NCBI RefSeq assembly: GCF_050320395.1
Contig: NZ_CP144459.1
Coordinates: forward strand, 186,001 to 250,000
From: Treponema_C sp050320395
GTDB taxonomy: Bacteria > Spirochaetota > Spirochaetia > Treponematales > Treponemataceae
Length of the DNA stretch: 64,000 nt
Direction of reading: 5' to 3'
Under the pieces are notes generated by a model. The model had not been told where the DNA came from. It did no database searches and was given only the letters and a program-made list of their open reading frames with translations. The translations under genes were made by a program, and so were the position numbers. Shown here piece after piece: positions 43,184 through 51,206 of this stretch. Each line of letters opens with the position of its first letter. Positions within the stretch are counted from its first letter, which is position 1.

Positions 43184-43780
43184 ATGGGAATCGTAGTAGA
43201 CCACGAAGAGCGTAAAAAAGTCATATTGAAAAAAGCTCTTGACGTGATTATTGAAGAAGGCTATGAAGACGCAACCTTTCAAAAAATTGCCGACCGCTGC
43301 GGCATTACGCGCACAACCCTGTATATTTATTTTAAAAACAAACGTGAAATTTTTTTATGGAGCATTAAGCAGTTAACCGAAGGTTTGGAAAAATCCTTAC
43401 AAGTGATTATCAGCGACCCGAACCGCAGCTGTAAAGAACGGCTTTTAGCCGTTCTCGAAGGTATTGTACACGGATGCATAGAAAACCGCCAGCTTTTTCA
43501 AGTTATCTTGGCTTATCTTATTCAAATACAAAAAACGGGTAAAAATCCCGGAGACCGCGTACGCCGCCGCATTGTGCGACTGCGTCACTTGCTTTCCACC
43601 CTTTTAATTGAAGGCAAAAAAAACGGAGAGTTCAAGCCCATAAACGTAAAAGCCGCCAACGAAATGTTTTACTCCCTTATCGAATCGGCTATCTTCCGCC
43701 TTGCCATCCTCGACCAAAAAACCGTAGACGAAATGCTGTGCTCCCTGCAATTGGCTGTTGAGGGAATAAGCAGAGAATAG
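43184..43780 (+). CDS. TetR/AcrR-family regulator
   Basis: 198 residues. The HTH (about 10-55) contains EEGYEDATFQKIADRCGITR and TTLYIYFKNKREIF, typical of TetR. The C-terminal ligand domain is helical. It may control the secreted-protein gene 9 bp downstream, or itself. No transporter is nearby. Confidence 0.9.
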   Translation: MGIVVDHEERKKVILKKALDVIIEEGYEDATFQKIADRCGITRTTLYIYFKNKREIFLWSIKQLTEGLEKSLQVIISDPNRSCKERLLAVLEGIVHGCIENRQLFQVILAYLIQIQKTGKNPGDRVRRRIVRLRHLLSTLLIEGKKNGEFKPINVKAANEMFYSLIESAIFRLAILDQKTVDEMLCSLQLAVEGISRE

Positions 43781-43789
43781 GAGGAAAAA

Positions 43790-44377
43790 ATGAAACAAAT
43801 ATTGAGGGTTGTTCTTTTTATTGCCTTGCTTTTAATACAGGCGGTATTTGCACAAGAAACGGTTAAGGTTGAAAAACTTGCATTCCAAATTTATGGGCAA
43901 GACCATCTGATCAGTCTTCCTTTGCCTGATTACTGGACAGTAGATATGAATGTTGCTCATAAAAACAATTTTAACGGTTTTTTCTATATAAAAGATAAAG
44001 GGGTTAACGGTTCGCCCGCATATATTTTTGTCAATTTATACGGAAAAGAGGCGGGTAAAAGTTTTGATCAATTCGTAATAGATATGGTTGAATCGTTAAG
44101 AAATTATCAGCCGAAATATAATGTTGAGAAAGTTCTATCCCAAAAGTTCTCAACGCAAATGAATGCTTGGAATGCGGAAATCTATGATGTACGTATAAAA
44201 ACAGGTACCGGACATTATCAAAAGATTGCATATATGAAATGCGAAAATAAATATTATCTTGAAATATACATAGATTGTTATGAAGATACAAATAAAGATA
44301 ATGATAAATATATCCGGGATTTTTTGGAATGCATTCACGATATTGAATATTTGAATATTCAACTGAAAAAGAGTTGA
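43790..44377 (+). CDS. Secreted protein, unknown
   Basis: 195 residues with a signal peptide (ILRVVLFIALLLIQAVFAQ). The mature part is rich in Tyr, Asn and Lys, with SLPLPDYWTVDMN and YAMKCENKYYLEIY-like segments; a short lipid- or surface-associated protein is possible. Ribosome site AGGAGG, 9 bp after the TetR stop. No family recognised. From here to 45900 the bases are clearly AT-richer than in purH. Confidence 0.65.
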   Translation: MKQILRVVLFIALLLIQAVFAQETVKVEKLAFQIYGQDHLISLPLPDYWTVDMNVAHKNNFNGFFYIKDKGVNGSPAYIFVNLYGKEAGKSFDQFVIDMVESLRNYQPKYNVEKVLSQKFSTQMNAWNAEIYDVRIKTGTGHYQKIAYMKCENKYYLEIYIDCYEDTNKDNDKYIRDFLECIHDIEYLNIQLKKS

Positions 44378-44470
44378 AAATATCTAATGTAAGTTCTGAA
44401 ATTATCTTGAAAAGTTTATTTATGAACCGTATAATGTCATGAAAATAGAGTGCGCGAGGGGAATTTTATT

Positions 44471-45046
44471 ATGAAAACATTAAAACCGCTAATAGAAGAT
44501 TTTTGTAAAGAAATAAAAGAAAAAGAAGAAATTATTTATAGCGAATTCAGTTTACAGCACGAACTGGGCATGTTTTTGAGAAAGAAATTACAAAATTGTA
44601 AAGTAGAATTTGAGAGAAATGTTACACTGTCTGTATTGAATTTTGGAATGGAACAAACATGTAAAAAAGAGATGGATATTGTTGTTTATACTCTTGATGG
44701 CAGAGAAAAATATGCTATTGAAGTAAAGTATCCCTGCAATAAACAATATCCTGAGCAAATGTTTTCGTTTATAAAAGATATTAAGTTTATGGAAGAATTA
44801 CAAGAAAGAGGAGCTGATCGTACATATTGTTTATGTGTGGTCGATGATCCTTGTTTTTATTCTTCCGGTAGAAAAAAAGAGGGGATTTATTCTTATTTCA
44901 GATGCGGTAATGAAATTACTGGAAAAATTACCAAACCGACTGGTAAAAAAGATGAGTCTTTTGAAATAAAAGGAAAATACAAAATAGTCTGGAAAGAATT
45001 GGATGATATCCGCCATTATTATTTAATCGAAATACAGAAATTATGA
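44471..45046 (+). CDS. PD-(D/E)XK nuclease-like protein
   Basis: 191 residues. YSEFSLQHELGMFLRKKL looks like the first helix with its Glu, and KEMDIVVYTLDGREKYAIEVKYP fits the D-X(n)-ExK active site of restriction-like nucleases. The remainder resembles no known restriction enzyme. The chosen ATG at 44471 follows GAGGGG; the frame is open to a GTG at 44450. It overlaps a broken membrane gene downstream as ATGA, so the pair was one operon. It may be part of a defence or DNA-processing module. Confidence 0.6.
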   Translation: MKTLKPLIEDFCKEIKEKEEIIYSEFSLQHELGMFLRKKLQNCKVEFERNVTLSVLNFGMEQTCKKEMDIVVYTLDGREKYAIEVKYPCNKQYPEQMFSFIKDIKFMEELQERGADRTYCLCVVDDPCFYSSGRKKEGIYSYFRCGNEITGKITKPTGKKDESFEIKGKYKIVWKELDDIRHYYLIEIQKL

Positions 45047-45578
45047 TCAATTTTTTTTATCATAGGGTGTATTTCTTTGTTTATTTCTATCAGTATGAAT
45101 GTATTAATTCAAATATTTGAAATACATGAAAACAACAGTTTCAATGCAAAATTATTTATCAAGATATTTAAAGTAAATTTTATCATTACGCAACAATTAT
45201 TGATGAGCGGGGTAGTGATTCTTGTGAGTTTAATAAGTTTCAAACTATTTGTACTTCAAAGTAATTTTACTGAAATGTCTTTATATCTATTTATCGTTTT
45301 AATGGGGGGGGGCAATTTACAAGGTATAAATCTTATTTCGTGATTTGCAAAGGGTATATTTTCAAGTCATTTTTTTCTTATTTAAAGAACTGATAAATGA
45401 TAACTGTGTTTTATTCAATACTGTTTTTAAAATATTGATTTTTGCAATAGCAGCAGTTATTGTCTTTTTAACTAATTTGTCATTAATAAGTAAAGTAGAT
45501 TTATTCATTGGCACACAATTAGAAACGCATGTAACTACTCTAAATTATGCTTTTATTACATTGATAGCTTTTGACTAA
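45043..45578 (+). pseudogene. Small membrane protein broken at three homopolymers
   Basis: ATG 45043 overlaps the upstream stop. Joining fragments across a T8 run (45051-45058), a G9 run (45304-45312) and a T7 run (45370-45376) gives one protein of about 180 residues with around four membrane helices (FIIGCISLFISISMNVL, LLMSGVVILVSLISFKLF, MSLYLFIVLMGGG, ILIFAIAAVIVFLTNLS). As it stands, each run is out by one base. A poly-G of nine in AT-rich DNA is a classic phase-variation tract. Decay and assembly error are alternatives. Confidence 0.55.
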
Positions 45579-45604
45579 TTATTTGAAACTATAAAATATA
45601 TACC

Positions 45605-45666
45605 CAAAACAATACAAAGAATAGTAAATAAGCATTTTCAATGAAACTGATTTTAGTATTGTTTTG
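45605..45666. repeat. Inverted repeat CAAAACAATAC/GTATTGTTTTG
   Basis: Perfect 11-bp arms at 45605-45615 and 45656-45666, 40 bases apart, in the gap after the broken membrane gene. It could be a weak hairpin, or mark element ends; nothing else is seen from 45579 to 45694. Confidence 0.4.
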
Positions 45667-45694
45667 AACATGATTGTGTAATTGATGAGATTGA

Positions 45695-45931
45695 ATGGTT
45701 ATCAAGGAAAGAATAAAATCATCTAATACGGCCTACGAATATTTCCATGTTCAAGAATATGAAGACGGAAGAATTGTACTTGAACCGCGGGAGTTGGTGA
45801 AACCCTTTCAAATCTCCGTAAACACTCTTTCGATGATGGACTCTTCTATAGCGAACTTCAAAGAAGGGCGTGTTTCCGAGCCTCTTGACCCCTCTTACAA
45901 GTCGTCTACCAGGGCCGTGGACTTTGCGTAA
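45695..45931 (+). CDS. AbrB/MazE-like antitoxin fragment
   Basis: 78 residues. FHVQEYEDGRIVLEPRELV resembles the swapped-hairpin DNA-binding strand pair of AbrB-type antitoxins, and ISVNTLSMMDSSIANFKEGR followed by VSEPLD is a helix and linker seen in small antitoxins. The last 12 residues run into the antisense of nrdB's 3' end and look foreign, so the C-terminus is probably replaced or truncated. No ribosome site is clear and no toxin is next to it. Might be a non-functional relic. Confidence 0.4.
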   Translation: MVIKERIKSSNTAYEYFHVQEYEDGRIVLEPRELVKPFQISVNTLSMMDSSIANFKEGRVSEPLDPSYKSSTRAVDFA

Positions 45932-46959
45932 GCGGTTGATTTTGCTTCAAAAAAGTCGGTTTTAATGAGGTTTGCATTGCTGTACTGACTTATCCATGCG
46001 GTTGCGCTCGGTTCTTCTTCATGTCCCTCGTATATCGGGGCGAACTTTAAGTTTGCACAGCGCAGGTTTGCAAGATATTTTATATAATCGCTTATCATCG
46101 TTTTGTTCAGACCCGGAATTTTGTCGCCTATAACGTAGTGCCCCCACTTGATTTCCTGCTCGGCTCCTTCTTTAATCATTGCGCGGTATTCGTCAACAAG
46201 TTCGGGGGTGAACAATTCGGGCTCTTCTTTTTGCAGTTCCTGCAAAATCGAGCGGAACAGCCACAGGTGCATGTTTTCGTCGCGGTTGATGTAACGGATT
46301 TCCTGTACCGAGCCGCTCATTTTGCCGTTGCGTCCCAAATTATAAAAAAACATAAAGCCCGAATAAAAATAAATGCCTTCCAAAATATAGTTTGCCACTG
46401 CGGTGCGCACGAGAGTATAGGGACTTTGATTTTTTTGGAATTCATTGTATAAGCCGCCTATAAAACTGTTGCGCGCAAGAAGATGCTCGTCGTTCTTCCA
46501 TTGGTACAGGATTTCGCTTCGCTCGGCCGGATTGCAGATTGTGTCGAGCATGTAACCGTAACTTTGCGAATGGATGGCTTCCTGATAGGTTTGAATGGCA
46601 AGGCAGAGGTTCACCTCGTTTGCGGTAATATATTCGCCGATTGACGGAAGGTTTGCCGTTTGAATGCTGTCCAAAAAGACTAAAAAAGACAGGGTTTTGT
46701 CGTAGCCGGTGCGCTCTTCGGGTGAGAGGCGGCGGTATTCCTGCACGTCGTTTTGCAAATTGATTTCTTCGGGAATCCAAAAGTTGTTCATTGCCTGGCG
46801 GTACCAATCGCTTGTCCACGAGTATTTTATGTTGTTAAAGTCGTTCAAATTGGTGGTATTACCGCCTATCATGCGCCGCTTTACGACTTCCGTATCTCCG
46901 TCGGCATTAAAAAGCGCTTTTTTAGGTAAATGTCTGTGTATATTGCCGGTATTGCTCAT
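45895..46959 (-). CDS. nrdB: Class I ribonucleotide reductase beta subunit
   Basis: 354 residues from the ATG at 46959, 6 bases after GGAG (an ATG directly before it at 46962 is 3 bases away). Diiron ligands and radical Tyr are visible: FLDSIQTANL (Asp), YQEAIHSQSYGY (Glu, His and the radical Tyr), and NRDENMHLWLF (Glu, His). So it is a tyrosyl-radical class I enzyme, not the Phe-containing Ic type. It provides the radical for NrdA at 2117-4654, over 41 kb away. It shares its 3' end with the + strand ORF at 45695. Confidence 0.96.
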   Translation of the reverse strand: MSNTGNIHRHLPKKALFNADGDTEVVKRRMIGGNTTNLNDFNNIKYSWTSDWYRQAMNNFWIPEEINLQNDVQEYRRLSPEERTGYDKTLSFLVFLDSIQTANLPSIGEYITANEVNLCLAIQTYQEAIHSQSYGYMLDTICNPAERSEILYQWKNDEHLLARNSFIGGLYNEFQKNQSPYTLVRTAVANYILEGIYFYSGFMFFYNLGRNGKMSGSVQEIRYINRDENMHLWLFRSILQELQKEEPELFTPELVDEYRAMIKEGAEQEIKWGHYVIGDKIPGLNKTMISDYIKYLANLRCANLKFAPIYEGHEEEPSATAWISQYSNANLIKTDFFEAKSTAYAKSTALVDDL

Positions 46960-47082
46960 CATTTTCTCCGTTATTTTTATATATCCGCGCGGGGCGGAAA
47001 CGAGTGTAAAACCGATTATACACAAAAAGGAGCCGAAGGAAAAGGGCGTCCGTCTTAATCTTCAGGCTGTCCGAAATTTCAG

Positions 47083-48231
47083 TTACACGGCGGCGCGGAT
47101 AAGGCGTAAAATATCGCGCATTGCTGCGGATAAATCGGCTTCGGCCGTTTTTTTCGCTTCGCTGAAGGGAACGGCGAGGCGGTTTATGCTGAATACTGCG
47201 GTAACTCCCGTGTCGTAGGCGGCATCAAGGCCCGCTTCCGCATCGCCTACCACCGCGATAACCGGAACGCCCGCTTTTTTTGCACGGCGTGCAACACCGA
47301 TAACTACTTTGCCCCGTAAACTTTGGCTGTCTATTTTACCTTCGCCCGTAAAAACAAAGTCGGCTCCCTTGAGTTTTCGGTCAAAATCGGTTGTATCCAA
47401 AACCGTTTCTATACCCATCTTTAATTCGGCGCCTAAAAAAGAGAGCATACCGTAGCCCATACCTCCTGCAGCTCCCGCTCCCGGAAAATCGGCTTTATCG
47501 ATACCGAGGTCTTTTTTTACAATGTCGGACAAGTGTCGTAAGCCCGCATCCAGTTCTTGCACCGCAGTTTCATCGGCACCCTTTTGCGGGCCGAAAATAT
47601 AGGCGGCTCCGTTTGTTCCGTATAAGGGATTGTCTATATCGCACATTGCCGTAAGGGTACAGCCTTTAAGAAGTTTCAATGCCTTTGAAATATCGATACG
47701 CTCTATATTTTTAAGGGTGCCGCCTGCGGGAACAAAGCTTTTTCCGTCCTTGTCGAAAAACTCGACGCCCAGGGCTGCCGCGGCTCCGCAGCCCGCATCG
47801 TTTGTGGCGCTGCCGCCCAATCCTATGATGATATTTTTGCAGCCCTTTTGAACGGCATCGGCAATCAGCTGTCCCGCCCCGTAGGTGGTTGTAATACGCG
47901 GATTTAATCTTCCGAGAACCAGCGGAAGCCCTGCACATGCGGCCATTTCCACAACGGCCGTTTTTTCGGCACCGGCGGTTTTTGAGTTCAGGATTCCGTA
48001 AAAGCCTTCCATATCTTCAAAAAAAGGGTTTTTTACTGTTATGCGGATTTTTTCGCCGCCGACCGCTTCCAAAAAGGCATCGACGCTGCCTTCTCCTCCG
48101 TCGGCGACCGGAATGGCGGTCGTTTCGCAGCCCGGAAAAATATCTTCAACGGCCTCTTTCATCAGAGCGCAAATACGTGCGGAACTCATCGTACCTTTAA
48201 ATGAATCGGGAATAAGCAGAATTTTTTTCAC
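47083..48231 (-). CDS. Glycerate kinase (GarK/GlxK type)
   Basis: 382 residues. N-terminal PDSFKGTMSS, VADGGEGSVDA, then GLGGSATNDAGCG and GGMGYGMLSFLGAEL, typical of glycerate kinase 1. Phosphorylates D-glycerate, giving 2- or 3-phosphoglycerate for glycolysis. Next to the GntP permease gene and CdaR regulator, it is the last step of a glycerate or sugar-acid use module. Confidence 0.95.
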   Translation of the reverse strand: MKKILLIPDSFKGTMSSARICALMKEAVEDIFPGCETTAIPVADGGEGSVDAFLEAVGGEKIRITVKNPFFEDMEGFYGILNSKTAGAEKTAVVEMAACAGLPLVLGRLNPRITTTYGAGQLIADAVQKGCKNIIIGLGGSATNDAGCGAAAALGVEFFDKDGKSFVPAGGTLKNIERIDISKALKLLKGCTLTAMCDIDNPLYGTNGAAYIFGPQKGADETAVQELDAGLRHLSDIVKKDLGIDKADFPGAGAAGGMGYGMLSFLGAELKMGIETVLDTTDFDRKLKGADFVFTGEGKIDSQSLRGKVVIGVARRAKKAGVPVIAVVGDAEAGLDAAYDTGVTAVFSINRLAVPFSEAKKTAEADLSAAMRDILRLIRAAV

Positions 48232-48304
48232 AGCTGAATACCTTCTTTATTTGTTATGACCTGTTATGCCGGTGCGGGATTTCCGACCGGTTCCTGTGCG
48301 GGGG

Positions 48305-48356
48305 GGAGAACCGAGGCTTTTCCGAAATTCAGGTTTCGCAACGCTTTCGGTTCTCC
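48305..48356 (-). promoter_or_regulatory. Two-tier hairpin between gntP and glycerate kinase genes
   Basis: Outer 10-bp perfect stem (GGAGAACCGA/TCGGTTCTCC) enclosing an inner 5-bp stem (CGAAA/TTTCG). It lies in the 140-bp gap between the permease and kinase genes of this minus-strand cluster and may separate or dampen their expression. No long U run follows. Confidence 0.5.
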
Positions 48357-48371
48357 GCAATAACTCGCTGT

Positions 48372-49727
48372 TTATACAAAAAGAGAAACAATAAAGATAC
48401 CGATTATAGCCGCAATACCGATAACCAGGGTCATAAGGGTTTGCGTTTTATAACCGTCTTCAGCCTTTAAGCCGCCGAAGTTTGTAACAACCCAAAAGTA
48501 GCTGTCGTTTGCGTGGGAAACGGTCATAGCTCCGGCTCCGATTGCCATAACGGTCAGGGCGGACAGGGTAACGCTGTCCAAACCGAGGGGCGCCATAAGG
48601 GGGGCCAAAATACCGGCGGTTGTCGTAATGGCAACGGTCGAGGAACCCTGGGCGGATTTCAAAATCGCTGCAAGGAGGAAGGGGAAGAAAATTCCGACCG
48701 TTTTAAGAACGGTTGCGTGTTCGGTGATATAGCCGACCAAGCTTGAGGTGGCGATAACCTTTCCCAAAACGCCGCCGGCTGCGGTTACAAACAAAATCGG
48801 CCCGACAACCTTTAAAGTTTTGTTTGTCAATTCATAAAAATTTTCCTTTGTTTTTTGGCGGGCAAAGAGACTTACGCCGAATAAAACACCGACCGCCAAG
48901 GCGATAATCGGGGTTCCGAGGAATTTCAGAACATCGGCACCGGTTCCGCTCATCTTTGCCATGGAAGCGATTGAAGAAAGAGCCATCAATAAAATCGGAA
49001 CGACGATGGGAGCAAGGGCGCTGAAACCGTCGGGCAGTTTTCCGTAGCTTGCAACCAATTCTTCATAGGTTTTAACCTTTTCTTCAGATGAGGTTTCTTC
49101 GATGGAGGAAACCTTTGTTCCGATATATTTTGAGAAAAAATAACCTGCGATAAGGGGGAAAATCGACACAAGGGCTCCCATACCGATAACGAGTAAGAGG
49201 TTGCTGCCGATACCCAGAGTATTTGCGGCGGCAATCGGACCGGGTGTGGGCGGAATAAATACGTGAGAAATGTATAAACCGGCGGAAAGGGCGACCGTCA
49301 TGGCAACGCTTGAGGTTTTGGTGCGCTGTACAAGGGCTTTGCGGATGGGATTCAGGATAACGAAACCGCTGTCGCAAAATACGGGAATCGAAACGATCCA
49401 GCCCATGATAAGGACTGCCAATTCGGGGTTCTTTTTGCCGACCATTTTGACAACCATGTCGGACAGTTTAAGAGCCGCTCCCGTTTTTTCCAAAATCGTA
49501 CCGATTAAGGCACCCAAAATGATGACGATACCGATACCCGAAAAAGTGCCGCTGAAACCGGCTCCGATTACGGACGGTATTTTTGCCAAGGGGATTCCTG
49601 CGGCAAAAGCCAACAATAAGGAAATACCCATAATGGACAAAAAGGGATGGATTTTTAGCTTGGAGATGGCTAAAATCATCAAAACGATAGCAATTACAAA
49701 TGTAATAATAAGTGCTATACCCTGCAT
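48372..49727 (-). CDS. GntP-family gluconate/glycerate permease
   Basis: 451 residues with 11-12 membrane helices. Family landmarks: FAAGIPLAKIPSVIGAGFSG near the N-terminus, AALKLSDMVVKMVGKKNPEL, VIPPTPGPIAAAN-like segment (FIPPTPGPIAAAN), and AMTVSHANDSYFWVV. It takes up glycerate or a related sugar acid with protons. Start at 49727 has AGGAGGC. The palindromes upstream suggest regulated expression. Confidence 0.93.
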   Translation of the reverse strand: MQGIALIITFVIAIVLMILAISKLKIHPFLSIMGISLLLAFAAGIPLAKIPSVIGAGFSGTFSGIGIVIILGALIGTILEKTGAALKLSDMVVKMVGKKNPELAVLIMGWIVSIPVFCDSGFVILNPIRKALVQRTKTSSVAMTVALSAGLYISHVFIPPTPGPIAAANTLGIGSNLLLVIGMGALVSIFPLIAGYFFSKYIGTKVSSIEETSSEEKVKTYEELVASYGKLPDGFSALAPIVVPILLMALSSIASMAKMSGTGADVLKFLGTPIIALAVGVLFGVSLFARQKTKENFYELTNKTLKVVGPILFVTAAGGVLGKVIATSSLVGYITEHATVLKTVGIFFPFLLAAILKSAQGSSTVAITTTAGILAPLMAPLGLDSVTLSALTVMAIGAGAMTVSHANDSYFWVVTNFGGLKAEDGYKTQTLMTLVIGIAAIIGIFIVSLFV

Positions 49728-49828
49728 ACAAGCCTCCTGTGCAGCAAATTCCTGTCATTAAACAAGGGGTTTTCACTTTTTTAATGACTTTTGTGCCGGG
49801 GATAATTGAATGTATTCGGCACTGTTAC

Positions 49829-49834
49829 AGTATA
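49829..49834 (-). promoter_or_regulatory. Probable -10 element of gntP
   Basis: TATACT on the minus strand, with a poor -35 region (about 49852-49857) immediately next to the first palindrome at 49858. A weak -35 with an adjacent upstream site fits activated transcription. Confidence 0.45.
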
Positions 49835-49857
49835 AGGCCGGTTTTTATGTTTTGATA

Positions 49858-49903
49858 TGTTCCCGAGAACAAATTTTATGCCCTTTTTATGTTCCCGGGA
49901 ACA
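49858..49903. promoter_or_regulatory. Two palindromic operator sites upstream of gntP
   Basis: TGTTCCCGAGAACA at 49858-49871 (one mismatch) and TGTTCCCGGGAACA at 49890-49903 (perfect), with centres 32 bp apart, about three helical turns. They lie between the cdaR stop and gntP. CdaR, encoded upstream, is a candidate binder. The second site is part of a 23-bp identity with 4875-4897. Confidence 0.6.
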
Positions 49904-49925
49904 AAGCCGGTGTGCCGCAGGCGCT

Positions 49926-51122
49926 TTAATGTTCCAAATCGCGGTAAAAATGTACGGCATTGTAAAAAAGTGAAGAAAATCGAATCGAACGCGGGTCGTA
50001 TCCGCTTTGTTTTTTCAGCTTATTCAATTGATATTGCAGTGTGTTTTTGTGCATAAACAGCTTTTGGGCCGTTTTTGTCAAAGAACCTTCTTCCTGATAA
50101 AAAACATCCAAAATACCTATGCAGCGGCCGATTTCTTTTTCACTGTACGATTTAAAAATACGCGTAATATACTCTTTTTTGACCGGATCGGGAATTTCAC
50201 TCGAAAAAATCTCCATGTTGATGGTATCGTAAAGGCGCGGCTCTTTGGACGGTGAGCGAAGACAGGTTTTTAAAGCTTTTTCCGCTTTAAGGCGGGCACT
50301 GTTTATTAAGCGGTAATCGTCGGTTTTTGCATCCATACCTGCAGCCAGTAAAACGGGATAGCGGGATTCTACGGCGGTACACACGGCTTGAGCCAAATCC
50401 AAAAGCTGTTTGTCGCTTCTGCTGCTTACCGCACAGATAAAGACATTGCCGGAAATAAGCATCGCCGCATGGGCTTCGTGCCGTATCATTGTCCCGATTG
50501 TTTTCCACGTATTGTCTATATACCGCTGAATATCGGAGGGCCTAAGTTCATTTTCCGCCGTTCCTCCCGTACGGGGCGGTGAAGCGTTTTTTTCGGAATA
50601 TCCGATTTTTAAAACGGGTTCAAAGATAATGATTCGGCGGGGAACGGTTATATCGATACCGAGGGACTGCCCCTGTGTTTCCAAACGCCGGTCTATCGTT
50701 TCCGGAGAACCGTAAAACCATTCGTTTAAAAAGCGGTTTTTTATGCGGGCATCGATGTCGCTTTGCTGTTTATAATATTCATCGCGGATTAAAATTTCGG
50801 TCATTTTTTTAAGCATTTGACCGTACTTTACGACTTCGGTATAAGGACCGGTGACCCCGATAACCGCAACGGGTCTGTTCTTAAAACGCACGGCAATATT
50901 GGTTCCCGGCAGAGCTCCCCTGTATTCACTGTCGCTGTGAACGGTAATTTCGTTCAGGTTTTCATCGATGATTTTTTTTGCCGCCGCATGAAAGGTGCCC
51001 AAACGGACGGGGTCCGTGCTTGCAATAATCGTTCCTTCGGCATCCATCATATTGATTTGCCGTCCGATAATACCGCTTATTTCTTCAACAATAATTTTAG
51101 CCGTTTTTATCGATAAAGTCAT
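49926..51122 (-). CDS. CdaR-family sugar-diacid regulator
   Basis: 398 residues. N-terminal sugar-diacid recognition domain (about 1-135: SGIIGRQINMMDAEGTIIAS, VAVIGVTGPYTEVVKYGQML), a middle GGDEF-like region as in the family, and the C-terminal PucR/CdaR HTH (SLTKTAQKLFMHKNTLQYQL NKLKK in one helix pair, around 350-380). CdaR activates glycerate/glucarate use genes. It lies upstream of gntP on the same strand, with its own start. Confidence 0.93.
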   Translation of the reverse strand: MTLSIKTAKIIVEEISGIIGRQINMMDAEGTIIASTDPVRLGTFHAAAKKIIDENLNEITVHSDSEYRGALPGTNIAVRFKNRPVAVIGVTGPYTEVVKYGQMLKKMTEILIRDEYYKQQSDIDARIKNRFLNEWFYGSPETIDRRLETQGQSLGIDITVPRRIIIFEPVLKIGYSEKNASPPRTGGTAENELRPSDIQRYIDNTWKTIGTMIRHEAHAAMLISGNVFICAVSSRSDKQLLDLAQAVCTAVESRYPVLLAAGMDAKTDDYRLINSARLKAEKALKTCLRSPSKEPRLYDTINMEIFSSEIPDPVKKEYITRIFKSYSEKEIGRCIGILDVFYQEEGSLTKTAQKLFMHKNTLQYQLNKLKKQSGYDPRSIRFSSLFYNAVHFYRDLEH

Positions 51123-51206
51123 ACCTTATTGTACTTGGGAATATTCGGTTCTGTCAATTTTTTAATACCGCTTTTATAAAAACGTAAAAAAAGGTATAGT
51201 GAGAGT

